A stretch of 17,192 bases of DNA. It comes from an uncultured Lachnospiraceae bacterium. Its GTDB lineage: Bacteria > Bacillota > Clostridia > Lachnospirales > Lachnospiraceae. Of this stretch, positions 6,912-14,524 are shown one piece after another (position 1 is the stretch's first letter; every line of letters begins with the position of its first letter). Below the pieces are notes generated by a model, which had not been told where the DNA came from, made no database searches, and saw nothing but the letters and a program-made list of their open reading frames with translations. Position numbers and translations under genes: made by a program. The DNA is taken from the NCBI GenBank assembly GCA_934351925.1, contig CAKRJT010000045.1, positions 1-17,192 of the forward strand, written 5' to 3'.

Positions 6912-9284
6912 TTATATCAACGACGTGCTTATTCCCGCGCTGCATACAATATGCCGCTCGCCTTTATGCGCCCCGAACGGTATCTTTACCGTTGTATCTA
7001 TGTCTGAATAAGCGTGGAGCACGGCGGTTGTCAGTTCTTTGTTCTGCCAGCCCAGGTCTATGGAGGCGTTTCCTGCTACACGGACTCCGTATATGTGTCC
7101 GTTTTTCCATTTGGATGGAAGAGCCGGCAGGAGAACTATTCTGTCCTCGTTGCTCTGCACGAGCATCTCGACGATGGCTGCCGTCGCACCGAAATTTCCA
7201 TCAATCTGGAACGGCGGATGCTTGTCGAAGAGGTTCGGGTAGGTTGACGAGGTAAACAGTTTACACAGGTTGTCATATGCGGAATCTCCGTCCCACAGCT
7301 TGGCATAGTGGTTTATTATCCACGCCCTGCTCCAGCCCGTGTGCCCACCTCCATGTGACAGACGTCCTTCGAGCGTGCGCCTTGCAGCCTGGGCAAGCTG
7401 CGGCGTGCCATCCATGGTAATCTGTGATGATGGATGCAGCCCATATAGATGCGATATGTGTCTGTGTCCCGGCTCGAACTCCTGATAATTCTCACGCCAC
7501 TCGAGTATTCTCCCATCAGAACCTATCTGTGTAGGCAAAAGTCTCTCCTTCGCAGCCTTTATCTGCCGATTCAGTTCATCGTCAACCCCAAGGATATCCG
7601 CCGCCTTTATGCACTGGCTGAACAAATCCCTGATAATCTGGTTGTCCATAGTGACACCTGCACCATTTGCTCCCTTCTCGCCGTTTGGCAGAATGTAGCT
7701 GTTCTCAGGCGACACGGAAGGACAGGTCATAAGATATCCGTCCACCTCTATCATAAAATCAAGGAAGAACTGTGCTGCCTCCCTCATAATATGGAAGTTC
7801 TCGCTAAGAAACTCCTTGTCCTGTGTATAGAGATAATGTGTCCACTGGTGCGTGCACAGCCAGGCGGCGCCCATCACCCAATAGGAGCCCGGTATCCACA
7901 AGTCCTGAACCGAGGTCTCGCCCTCAATATTCGTATTGTGGTGTGCCACAAAGCCGCGGCAGCCGTACATGGTCTGTGCTGTTCTCTGACCGTTTGGCAG
8001 CATTTTCTTTAACAGCTCAAACAATGGCTCATGGCACTCGGATAGATTGCAGTTCTCCGCGGGCCAGTAGTTCATCTCAGTGTTTATGTTGATCGTATAT
8101 TTGCAGTCCCAGGGCGGAAGCATATCCTTATTCCACAAGCCCTGAAGAGTTGCCGGGAGTCCTCCTGCCCTGCTGCACGCTATGAGAAGATATCTTCCGA
8201 AATCGAAGTAGAGTTTAAAAAGCTCAGGTCTTACATCGCCGTCCGCGGCCATCGCAAGAAGCTTATCGGTGGCAACATCAGCCTTATCTCCGGCTGTTTT
8301 ACAGATGCCCTGATTTTCTTCCTCCTCCAGGGAAAAATTCACCCTTGCAAACAGCTCCCTGTAATCCCTTATATGCCTGTCCATAAGCTCCGAACAGCCC
8401 TTTGCCACGGCAGCGTCGAGCACAGCCTTCATTCTCTCCTTCAGGAGCTCTAAAGCATTTTCGCTCTCCCACGCCGCACCATATACGACAGTATTACCCT
8501 GCGAATTGACGTTCTCTTCCTGCGAGCTGACTGACTGACGCTTTTCCTCCATCCGTTTCATAAGCTCTGTCCGGCAATGATATGTACAGTCTGCGGCTAT
8601 ATAGAGCCATACCTTATCTGCCTTCTCGACAACCAGGTATTCCCCAAGCTGCCTGACGCTTCCGCCCTCGCACACCGCCCTAAGCGACATCGCGAAATCA
8701 TAGCCCTGTTTCCCAAGGTCACCATGCATCACTATGGTATCACTGTCAATTCTGTCGACACCGTTATAGGCACGCTCCGGTCTTGAAAATCTCGCCTCCA
8801 CATTCACACTGCCCGGTCTGTCCGCCTCAACACACATCACAATACAGTCTGCCGGATGTGATGCAAAAACTGTCCTCGTATAACGCACGCCCTCACAGGT
8901 ATAGTTCACCGTCGCCACTGCGCGCTCGAGGTCAAGTCTCCTTGTGTAACCCTCTATCTTCCCTTCAGGCGCAAAATCCAGATATAAATCCCCAAGAGTC
9001 TGGTATGGATGGGCACTTTCCGGGCATCCTGACATAGTAAGCCGCATAAGGCGTTCCGCTTTCCTAATCTCTCCATCTAAGAGAAGTTTCCTTATCTTCG
9101 GCAGATTTTCAAGCGTATCCGGATTATCCCTGTCCATTCTGCCGCCGTACCAGACGCTCTCCTCATTAAGCTGTATATGTTCATTAACGGCTCCGCCGTA
9201 AACCATTGCACCCATTCGTCCGTTTCCGAGCGGCAGAGCCTCCTCCCACTCTTTTGCCGGCTGCTCATATAGTAATGCTGACAT
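6912..9284 (-). CDS. GH95 alpha-L-fucosidase
   Basis: Inverting glycoside hydrolase of family 95, which removes alpha-1,2-linked L-fucose (some members act on alpha-L-galactose) from glycans such as mucin O-glycans, milk oligosaccharides or plant xyloglucan. The 790 residues hold an N-terminal beta-sandwich (about 1-240, opening with EWEEALPLGNGRMGAMVYGG), a helical linker, an alpha/alpha barrel (about 290-690) and a C-terminal beta part. Active-site signatures are visible: NIN at 399-401 before TEMNYWPAE (the paired asparagines of family 95), SPEN with the acid Glu527, and DGNFGA with Asp695. There is no signal peptide or anchor, so it acts in the cytoplasm on imported oligosaccharides. GGAGG lies just ahead of ATG 9284. 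No fucose operon genes adjoin it, although an MFS transporter lies at the window's end. Confidence 0.92.
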   Translation of the reverse strand: MSALLYEQPAKEWEEALPLGNGRMGAMVYGGAVNEHIQLNEESVWYGGRMDRDNPDTLENLPKIRKLLLDGEIRKAERLMRLTMSGCPESAHPYQTLGDLYLDFAPEGKIEGYTRRLDLERAVATVNYTCEGVRYTRTVFASHPADCIVMCVEADRPGSVNVEARFSRPERAYNGVDRIDSDTIVMHGDLGKQGYDFAMSLRAVCEGGSVRQLGEYLVVEKADKVWLYIAADCTYHCRTELMKRMEEKRQSVSSQEENVNSQGNTVVYGAAWESENALELLKERMKAVLDAAVAKGCSELMDRHIRDYRELFARVNFSLEEEENQGICKTAGDKADVATDKLLAMAADGDVRPELFKLYFDFGRYLLIACSRAGGLPATLQGLWNKDMLPPWDCKYTININTEMNYWPAENCNLSECHEPLFELLKKMLPNGQRTAQTMYGCRGFVAHHNTNIEGETSVQDLWIPGSYWVMGAAWLCTHQWTHYLYTQDKEFLSENFHIMREAAQFFLDFMIEVDGYLMTCPSVSPENSYILPNGEKGANGAGVTMDNQIIRDLFSQCIKAADILGVDDELNRQIKAAKERLLPTQIGSDGRILEWRENYQEFEPGHRHISHLYGLHPSSQITMDGTPQLAQAARRTLEGRLSHGGGHTGWSRAWIINHYAKLWDGDSAYDNLCKLFTSSTYPNLFDKHPPFQIDGNFGATAAIVEMLVQSNEDRIVLLPALPSKWKNGHIYGVRVAGNASIDLGWQNKELTTAVLHAYSDIDTTVKIPFGAHKGERHIVCSAGISTSLI

Positions 9285-9332
9285 AACGCCTCCGTTCCAC
9301 AGATATTACACCGTTATTTTTTAATTTATCAT

Positions 9333-9360
9333 GTATTATCCTCGAATTGCCCTCTGTAAA
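9333..9360 (-). promoter_or_regulatory. Candidate promoter of the GH95 gene
   Basis: Read on the minus strand: TTTACA (9355-9360), a 16-base spacer and TAATAC (9333-9338), about 50 bases before the GH95 start. The match is fair, not strong. No intrinsic terminator is visible between the Rrf2 gene and this gene, so cotranscription remains possible. Confidence 0.4.
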
Positions 9361-9386
9361 ACAGCTCCCGCAAATCTAAATCATAT

Positions 9387-9806
9387 CTATTTCTTCTCAT
9401 TCTGCCAGTCCACAAGATCTGCCAGAGTAATATTGTCCACTACATTGTCCACCGCATCATTTATCTTCTGCCATATCCTCACGGTGACACAGCCATCCGC
9501 CCTGTCACACTCCACTGCACTGTTTCCGACACAGCTTACCGGAGCCAAATCCCCCTCGGTGGCTCTTAAAATCATGCCGACCGTGTATTCCTCAGGCTCC
9601 TTCATGAGCATATATCCGCCCTGAGGACCTCTTATGCTTCTTACATAACCCGCCTTGTTGAGCACAGATATGATCTGCTCCAGATATTTTTCCGAAATCT
9701 GCTGTCTTGCAGCTATATCATTAAGACTCACCGGTTTTCCTGATGTATCAGAAGCCAGATCCAGCATAAGCCTGATTGCATATCTGCCCTTAGTTGATAT
9801 TTTCAT
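9387..9806 (-). CDS. Rrf2 family transcriptional regulator, IscR-like
   Basis: 139-residue Rrf2 protein. The winged helix-turn-helix fills about residues 2-70 (MKISTKGRYAIRLMLDLA, then VSLNDIAARQQISEKYLEQI and the wing SIRGPQGGYML). A dimerisation helix follows. Three cysteines, Cys92, Cys100 and Cys106, stand in the loop used by IscR to hold an Fe-S cluster, so it probably senses iron-sulfur or redox state, unlike CymR, which lacks them. Spacing is C-x7-C-x5-C. The regulon cannot be read from this window: no isc or suf genes adjoin it. It is 70 bases downstream of the EAL gene with no terminator between, so it may share that transcript. GGAGA precedes ATG 9806. Confidence 0.88.
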   Translation of the reverse strand: MKISTKGRYAIRLMLDLASDTSGKPVSLNDIAARQQISEKYLEQIISVLNKAGYVRSIRGPQGGYMLMKEPEEYTVGMILRATEGDLAPVSCVGNSAVECDRADGCVTVRIWQKINDAVDNVVDNITLADLVDWQNEKK

Positions 9807-9876
9807 AAAATCTCCAATCTGCCGCCCCGGGCTGGTAACTTAATTCATTTAATTACAAAAATCCGTAATCCGTATA

Positions 9877-11259
9877 TCATTTACCCGCATCAAGCAGCTC
9901 TTCAAATTTCTCGACCGGCATCGGTTTATAGTATAGATATCCCTGTACCCTCGTACACCCACATTCCAAAAGAAAGTCTCGCTGCTCCTTGGTCTCAACA
10001 CCTTCCACTATCGTATCAAGCTCAAGATCACTGAGCATCTCAGCCGTATGCCTTAAAATACTCCTGCTCTTAGGGTCATTCAAATCATCTATAAAGCCCT
10101 TATCTATCTTAATTTCATCAATAGGCTGATTTTTAAGCATTGTCATCGTCGAGTAGCCTGTTCCAAAGTCATCCATGGATACCTTAAAGCCGGATTTCCT
10201 AAGCTCCTCCATGTTATCATATATATTTTCCTGATTCTCGGCAAATCCGCTCTCTGTAAGCTCAAGCAAAACATATTCCGAAGGAACACCATATTTGCGT
10301 GATAAATTGATAATTGTATCCTTAAAGGAATTGTCAAACACATGGAGCCTTGAAATATTTATCGACAATGGCTCCACACGTTTCCCCTGTGCAAGCCTTC
10401 CTCCAATAAACCTGAAAACTCTCGTCCAGACATACACATCCACATCTATGATAAGCCCGTTCTTTTCAACTACCGGAATGAATTCTCCGGGTGAAACCAT
10501 GCTGTTATCCTTATATTTCCATCTGACAAGCGCCTCGCCTCCAATTATGCTTCCATCAGTCATATTTACTTTCGGCTGGATAAATATAAACAGCTGTTCA
10601 TCCCTGAGTGCCTCGACAATATCATTCTCTATCATCTTATTTATAAACATCTGCCTACGCATCTTAGCATCAAAAAAAGCATATTTTGCATAGAATTTAC
10701 CCTTAATGGTCCCAAGCGCCATCATCGCATAGTCCCTCATAAGACTCACAGACATGGAAGGATAATCGGCAATACATATACCAAATGCCGGAAGCGCCCT
10801 GTACGGCATCTTGTACTCCTCTATCCTCCTGCCTATACGCCCGGTGATATCAATAAGCTCCTGCTCATCAGCAAATGGTGTCATAATTGCAAATGTATCT
10901 GCCCTGAAGTGTGAAAGTACCACATGCTCTCCCGCCTCTGCCCTTAACGCATCAGCCGTCGCAATCAAAAGTCCATCACCGACATCCCTGCCACAAAATT
11001 CATTTATCGATTTAAAATTGGAAAAATCCAGTACAATCATGGCAAAACGCAAATCCTCATTGGCAAGCATCTCCTCCTGCGCCTTATACTGAAAAGCACG
11101 AAGATTATAGAGATTCGTCATAAAAGTACGGTTAGATTCCATATTATTCTCTGCCATTTTACGCAATGAGTATATATATAGTTCAAAATCTTTTCTGCTC
11201 ATATCATACAGTTCATCACAGTTAATACCATTTCTTTCATCAGTTCTTTTGCAGCTCAT
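9877..11259 (-). CDS. Cyclic-di-GMP phosphodiesterase (degenerate GGDEF plus EAL)
   Basis: Cytoplasmic 460-residue protein with a leading helical segment (about 20-70), a GGDEF-like domain (about 70-200) and an EAL domain (about 205-455). The GGDEF signature is replaced by RADTF at 119-123, so cyclase activity is not expected; the domain may bind GTP or regulate. The EAL domain keeps the catalytic set: Glu242 (EAL), Asn301, Glu333, Asp363-Asp364 (DDFGTG), Lys384, Glu419 (VEGVET) and Gln439 (QGY). It should therefore hydrolyse c-di-GMP to pGpG and favour motility over surface attachment. No membrane segment or sensor domain is visible, so its input signal is unknown. AGAGGA lies 5 bases before ATG 11259; a strong promoter is 100 bases further up. 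Confidence 0.9.
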   Translation of the reverse strand: MSCKRTDERNGINCDELYDMSRKDFELYIYSLRKMAENNMESNRTFMTNLYNLRAFQYKAQEEMLANEDLRFAMIVLDFSNFKSINEFCGRDVGDGLLIATADALRAEAGEHVVLSHFRADTFAIMTPFADEQELIDITGRIGRRIEEYKMPYRALPAFGICIADYPSMSVSLMRDYAMMALGTIKGKFYAKYAFFDAKMRRQMFINKMIENDIVEALRDEQLFIFIQPKVNMTDGSIIGGEALVRWKYKDNSMVSPGEFIPVVEKNGLIIDVDVYVWTRVFRFIGGRLAQGKRVEPLSINISRLHVFDNSFKDTIINLSRKYGVPSEYVLLELTESGFAENQENIYDNMEELRKSGFKVSMDDFGTGYSTMTMLKNQPIDEIKIDKGFIDDLNDPKSRSILRHTAEMLSDLELDTIVEGVETKEQRDFLLECGCTRVQGYLYYKPMPVEKFEELLDAGK

Positions 11260-11330
11260 ATATCCTCTTATATTCTGTCCAATTTACCGGACCATATTTA
11301 AAGTCTTTTATTATATAATACATTTTCCAT

Positions 11331-11346
11331 TGTCCTGCACTGTCCT
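11331..11346 (-). repeat. Tandem TGTCCT repeat in the EAL leader
   Basis: On the plus strand TGTCCT occurs at 11331-11336 and again at 11341-11346, exactly 10 bases apart (one helical turn), at about +5 to +20 of the predicted EAL transcript. A related GTCC/GGAC pair lies near the start codon (11277-11293). Phased direct repeats just after a promoter suggest a repressor site. Confidence 0.35.
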
Positions 11347-11357
11347 ATTTTATATTT

Positions 11358-11386
11358 ATTATACCATTACTTAGTCCCGTTGTCAT
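11358..11386 (-). promoter_or_regulatory. Strong promoter of the EAL gene (extended -10)
   Basis: Minus strand: ATGACA (11381-11386), a 17-base spacer and TATAAT (11358-11363), preceded by TGG, giving an extended -10 element. Transcription would start near 11351, leaving a leader of about 90 bases. Confidence 0.8.
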
Positions 11387-11428
11387 TCACAAAAAAGAGC
11401 AGGAATAGGTTATTTATTATACATAATA

Positions 11429-11476
11429 AAAAATTAAGCGCAGCAGCCCATGACCGCTACGCTTAATTTTTATGCA
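11429..11476 (-). terminator. Intrinsic terminator after the DUF362 gene
   Basis: Perfect 12-base arms 11429-11440 and 11460-11471 (AAAAATTAAGCG / CGCTTAATTTTT), extended inward by three more pairs past one mismatch. Read on the minus strand it follows the DUF362 stop by about 45 bases and ends in a T-run. It also separates this gene from the EAL promoter. Confidence 0.85.
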
Positions 11477-11516
11477 AATACACTTCAAGCTAAATCAATA
11501 CTATCTTTATTGACAA

Positions 11517-12566
11517 TTATTTAATTCTTGCCTTGTTTCTTCCAAGGAAAGTGTTGAACTCATCAGGTGTCCAGACAGGCTCAATTCCCCTTGTGATGTC
11601 CTCGACCGTAATCTTGGCATCGCCGTTGTCGATATCGATTATTGTGTATAGGTCGTTGCCCATTCCAAGCTCCTTCATGTAGGAGAGCTGTCTAAGACCA
11701 TGTCTTGTCTCCACGCGCTCTATCATGGCTTTTCCGCCGCCCTCAGGCAGATTATAGATGACATCGACGCAGGCATTGTCAACCGCCAGTATATCGAAGC
11801 TTGCGAGTATTCCGACATCAGGAGTCACAACCGGCTCAGCCTCACTGCCCTCGCAGTCGCAGGATACCGACATATTTCTCATCACATTGATGTAGGATAT
11901 ATGTCCCGCAAAATGGTCAATCGTTCCCTTAGTAGACTCCGTCATTCTCTCCATGAGCTCTTCACCTGCAACATTCCACATATTGTCTGAGCCCGGTGTG
12001 GTGTGTATCTCGCCTTTTCCGATTCTTCCGTCAGCACAGCCTATTCCGATGTTCTTGTTAGAACCTCCGAAACCACCCATCGTATGACCTTTAAAATGTG
12101 TGAGGACAAGCAGAGAGTCATAATCAGGAAGATTCTTTCCGACATGAATCTCATCAAGCCACTTGCCGCCCTTCACAGGAAACGTGGTTGCCCCGTCCTC
12201 ATCGAGGATGTCGACCGGGCAGAAGGTCCAGCCGTTGGTCTCAAGAGTCTTTCTGTGAGCCTCGGTTGTATAACGGCTTCCCTCATAGTATGTGTTAGTC
12301 TCGACAACAGTTGCATCCGGAAGTCTGTCTGCATATAACTCTTTCACCCACGGACGAGGGATGATGTTAGGTCCCTCAGCCTCTCCCGTGTGAAGCTTGA
12401 TGGCAATCCTGCCCTCAATGCCTTTCGACACGCGGTCATAAATCTTCTTAAGTCCTTCAGGCGATAAATCCCTTGTGAAATATACTACCGACTTCTCCCC
12501 CGTTCTCTTCTCATAAGGAACGTAGAGATTGCCGTCCTTTCCAGGTACTGCCTTCTTATCTGACAT
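11517..12566 (-). CDS. DUF362 domain-containing protein
   Basis: 349-residue protein of the DUF362 family, whose biochemical role is not firmly known. Visible family features are KLHTGEAEGPNIIPRPW (57-73), a His/Gly-rich core LTHFKGHTMGGFGGSNKN (155-172) followed by IGIGCADG, and a CDC cysteine pair at 236-238. Many DUF362 proteins carry a C-terminal two-[4Fe-4S] ferredoxin domain; this one has no CxxCxxCxxxC cluster, so it is the short, ferredoxin-free type. There is no signal peptide or membrane segment. AGGGGG precedes ATG 12566 by about 9 bases. It has its own MerR-type promoter and a clean terminator, so it is a single-gene unit, likely switched on by a metal, redox or electrophile stress sensed by a regulator outside the window (inference). 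Confidence 0.8.
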   Translation of the reverse strand: MSDKKAVPGKDGNLYVPYEKRTGEKSVVYFTRDLSPEGLKKIYDRVSKGIEGRIAIKLHTGEAEGPNIIPRPWVKELYADRLPDATVVETNTYYEGSRYTTEAHRKTLETNGWTFCPVDILDEDGATTFPVKGGKWLDEIHVGKNLPDYDSLLVLTHFKGHTMGGFGGSNKNIGIGCADGRIGKGEIHTTPGSDNMWNVAGEELMERMTESTKGTIDHFAGHISYINVMRNMSVSCDCEGSEAEPVVTPDVGILASFDILAVDNACVDVIYNLPEGGGKAMIERVETRHGLRQLSYMKELGMGNDLYTIIDIDNGDAKITVEDITRGIEPVWTPDEFNTFLGRNKARIK

Positions 12567-12603
12567 TATGAATTCCCCCTTTTGCCATAAATTCTATAAG
12601 CGG

Positions 12604-12634
12604 ATTATAACACTTAAACCTTGCTTTAGGTCAA
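12604..12634 (-). promoter_or_regulatory. MerR-type promoter of the DUF362 gene (19-base spacer with dyad)
   Basis: Minus strand: TTGACC (12629-12634) and TATAAT (12604-12609) are 19 bases apart, longer than the usual 17. Within the spacer lies the imperfect dyad ACCTAAA-N6-TTTAAGT (12612-12631; 6 of 7 positions match). Over-long spacers filled by a dyad are the signature of promoters activated by MerR family regulators, which twist the DNA to realign the boxes. No MerR gene is in the window. Confidence 0.7.
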
Positions 12635-12682
12635 TAGTATTTACTCTGTCCGGCCATAAATTTTATATAATTATGCCCTCTA

Positions 12683-14092
12683 TCAATAGACTGCTTTAAA
12701 ACTATTCTCATAAAAGCCTACAGACCCGCGCTCCACAACATCGCCGCTTGCGTTGTCTCTCTTCATAATGTATAACAAATCTCCCTCAAGGTATAACGTA
12801 TAATCATATTTTCCGCGCTCGGACAGTTCATACAGCTTTCCCTCTGCCAAATCGCATATCATAACCCTCTCATCGATAATCCCTGAACCGACACTGATAG
12901 TCGCACACACATCGGGTCTGCCATCGCCCGTCACATCGGCAAAGTACACGTTCCACACGGGCATTCCGTTAAACAGCGTATCCACCCTGTCAGCATAGAC
13001 GGCATCAAGCCTGTCCGAGTACGCGCACAGAGTCATATCCGGGTACTCATCGAGTATTTTTTTCCTAACATCATCTGACGGGTATTCATCTGTGTCAAGG
13101 CAGTCAAACCATCTCACAGCCTGCACGGTGCCCGATTTATCCTTCCCCGTAACCGGGTTGGTAAGGAAACACACTGCCACAATCACACATGCCGCAGCCG
13201 CAGCAATCACAGCCCAGAACGTCGGCTTTCTGTAATTCATGACGTCCCTGATTCTCGTCTTAGTCCCGTTCTCCCCGAACGAAAGCGGGCACACACCCAT
13301 TCTTCTCTTTACGGCACTGCAATTTAAAAGTGCTATTGAATACGCCCTTCTCGACTCCTTTTCCATGCCCCCTATAACCCTCTCGTCGCAAGCCGACTCG
13401 ATATCCCTGCACAGGAATATGTACGCCGCCCACATGAGCGGATTGAACCAGTATACGCCAAGCAGCAGGAAGCCGAGCAGTTTCCGGAGACAGTCCCTCC
13501 TGTCTATGTGTGCCTGCTCATGCGCCAGAACATAGTCAAAATCCACTCCTGCCAGCTTATACGGCATATAAATCACGGGCTTAAAAATCCCCATAACAAA
13601 AGGACTTCTGACCATCTCACTCTGCTTTACGCCCTTTTTTAACAAGGTCGCCGTGGCAAGCCTGCGCCTTAAAACCACCGTGCTCACTATCAGGTAAACC
13701 ATCATTCCTGCCACGCCCACTATCCATACCCGTGACAGCACGAACGACAACACCTGGCTTCTGTTCACCGAATTCATTGTATCACCGGTCTCCAAAGCCG
13801 CCGACACGGCAGCCCCCACAGTCCTGTCCACATATGTTATCCCACTTTCTATATACGGGTGCGCGGAATACACAAAATCATCGGGAAGCGGCTTCGCGCT
13901 CGGCACAAGGCTGAGCGGGCTCTCAATCGAAAACGGGACGACAAGCCGCAGTGCCACAAGCCCCCACAAAACACAGTTAAACCGCTTAGGTGCCCCTGCC
14001 CTATGCAAAAGCGGACGCAGTATAAGCACCGCCGCCACAAGCCAGCCGGCCGCAAAACTATAGTTGACAACCCTTAAAAAAATCTGCTCCAT
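12683..14092 (-). CDS. M56 family metallopeptidase, BlaR1-like sensor with atypical C-terminus
   Basis: 469-residue membrane protease-sensor paired with a BlaI repressor. Probable membrane helices lie at about 12-28, 38-55, 118-140, 203-228 and 291-310. The zinc site is present: HEQAH at 191-195, followed by ESACDE with Glu232 as third ligand. In BlaR1/MecR1 this cytoplasmic protease inactivates the repressor after an outside signal. After the last helix BlaR1 has a penicillin-binding domain of about 250 residues with an SxxK serine; here only about 155 residues follow, with no SxxK/KTG pattern but a DVTGDGRPD stretch (386-394), like the calcium-binding loop of VCBS/FG-GAP repeats. Beta-lactam sensing is thus not indicated and the signal is unknown. 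It is 12 bases behind blaI with GGGGGAG before ATG 14092, so the two are one operon. Confidence 0.88.
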   Translation of the reverse strand: MEQIFLRVVNYSFAAGWLVAAVLILRPLLHRAGAPKRFNCVLWGLVALRLVVPFSIESPLSLVPSAKPLPDDFVYSAHPYIESGITYVDRTVGAAVSAALETGDTMNSVNRSQVLSFVLSRVWIVGVAGMMVYLIVSTVVLRRRLATATLLKKGVKQSEMVRSPFVMGIFKPVIYMPYKLAGVDFDYVLAHEQAHIDRRDCLRKLLGFLLLGVYWFNPLMWAAYIFLCRDIESACDERVIGGMEKESRRAYSIALLNCSAVKRRMGVCPLSFGENGTKTRIRDVMNYRKPTFWAVIAAAAACVIVAVCFLTNPVTGKDKSGTVQAVRWFDCLDTDEYPSDDVRKKILDEYPDMTLCAYSDRLDAVYADRVDTLFNGMPVWNVYFADVTGDGRPDVCATISVGSGIIDERVMICDLAEGKLYELSERGKYDYTLYLEGDLLYIMKRDNASGDVVERGSVGFYENSFKAVY

Positions 14093-14104
14093 AAGCTCCC
14101 CCCT

Positions 14105-14455
14105 CTACTTTTCAATGATGCGCCTTATCTCCTCAACCTCAGCCTCAGACAAATCCTGTCTCTTGGCAAAGGCGGCGATAAAAGCCGGCAGCGAACCCTC
14201 AAACCTCTTTTCCATCATCTCATCAATCTCCGATACCTGCACCTCCTGCTTGCTCACAAGTGAGGTAATCACGGAATTGGAATTGTTGAGCACTCCCCTC
14301 TCACACAGCCTCTTTATGACCGTGTAGGTCGTAGTCCTGCTCCAGCCGAGCTCCTCCTTGCAAACTGCAGCCAGCTTCGCGCAGGTAATCGGCTCACTTC
14401 TCCACAATATCAGGCAGAAGCGGTATTCACTCTCAAAAATCTTAGGTGTCGACAT
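14105..14455 (-). CDS. blaI: BlaI/MecI/CopY family transcriptional repressor
   Basis: 116-residue repressor with a winged helix (about 5-70; recognition helix GWSRTTTYTVIKRLCERG) and a short C-terminal dimerisation part (about 71-116, with SLPAFIAAFAKRQ, the region where BlaI is cut in the staphylococcal system). It should bind the two inverted operator arms at 14525-14567 as a dimer, repress its own operon and be released when the partner M56 protease is activated. GGAGGT lies 9 bases before ATG 14455. The name is by family: a role in beta-lactam resistance is not shown and no beta-lactamase gene is present. Targets beyond its own operon are unknown. Confidence 0.9.
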   Translation of the reverse strand: MSTPKIFESEYRFCLILWRSEPITCAKLAAVCKEELGWSRTTTYTVIKRLCERGVLNNSNSVITSLVSKQEVQVSEIDEMMEKRFEGSLPAFIAAFAKRQDLSEAEVEEIRRIIEK

Positions 14456-14479
14456 ATTTATTTACCTCCATTCCCGGAT

Positions 14480-14523
14480 GCGCCAAGGCACAGTCTTCAA
14501 GAACAAAGACTGTGCCTTGGCGC
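14480..14523 (-). other. 18-bp perfect hairpin in the blaI leader
   Basis: The arms 14480-14497 and 14506-14523 (core CCAAGGCACAGTCTT) are perfect complements with an 8-base loop. In the minus-strand transcript it sits between the operator and the ribosome binding site and is not followed by a T-run, so it is not a normal intrinsic terminator in that direction. It may stabilise the mRNA 5' end, limit translation or attenuate transcription with a partner protein. Confidence 0.7.
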
Positions 14524-14524
14524 G

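Noticed and set aside
7449..8012. Plus-strand frame of 187 codons inside the GH95 gene
   Set aside because: Antisense to conserved GH95 active-site coding sequence, with no independent support.
11260..11350. c-di-GMP riboswitch in the EAL leader
   Set aside because: The leader is about the right length but is AT-rich and lacks recognisable GEMM core elements; only short dyads and the TGTCCT repeat are present.
12683..14455. A beta-lactam resistance operon
   Set aside because: Only the repressor and protease match; there is no penicillin-binding sensor domain and no beta-lactamase gene in the window.
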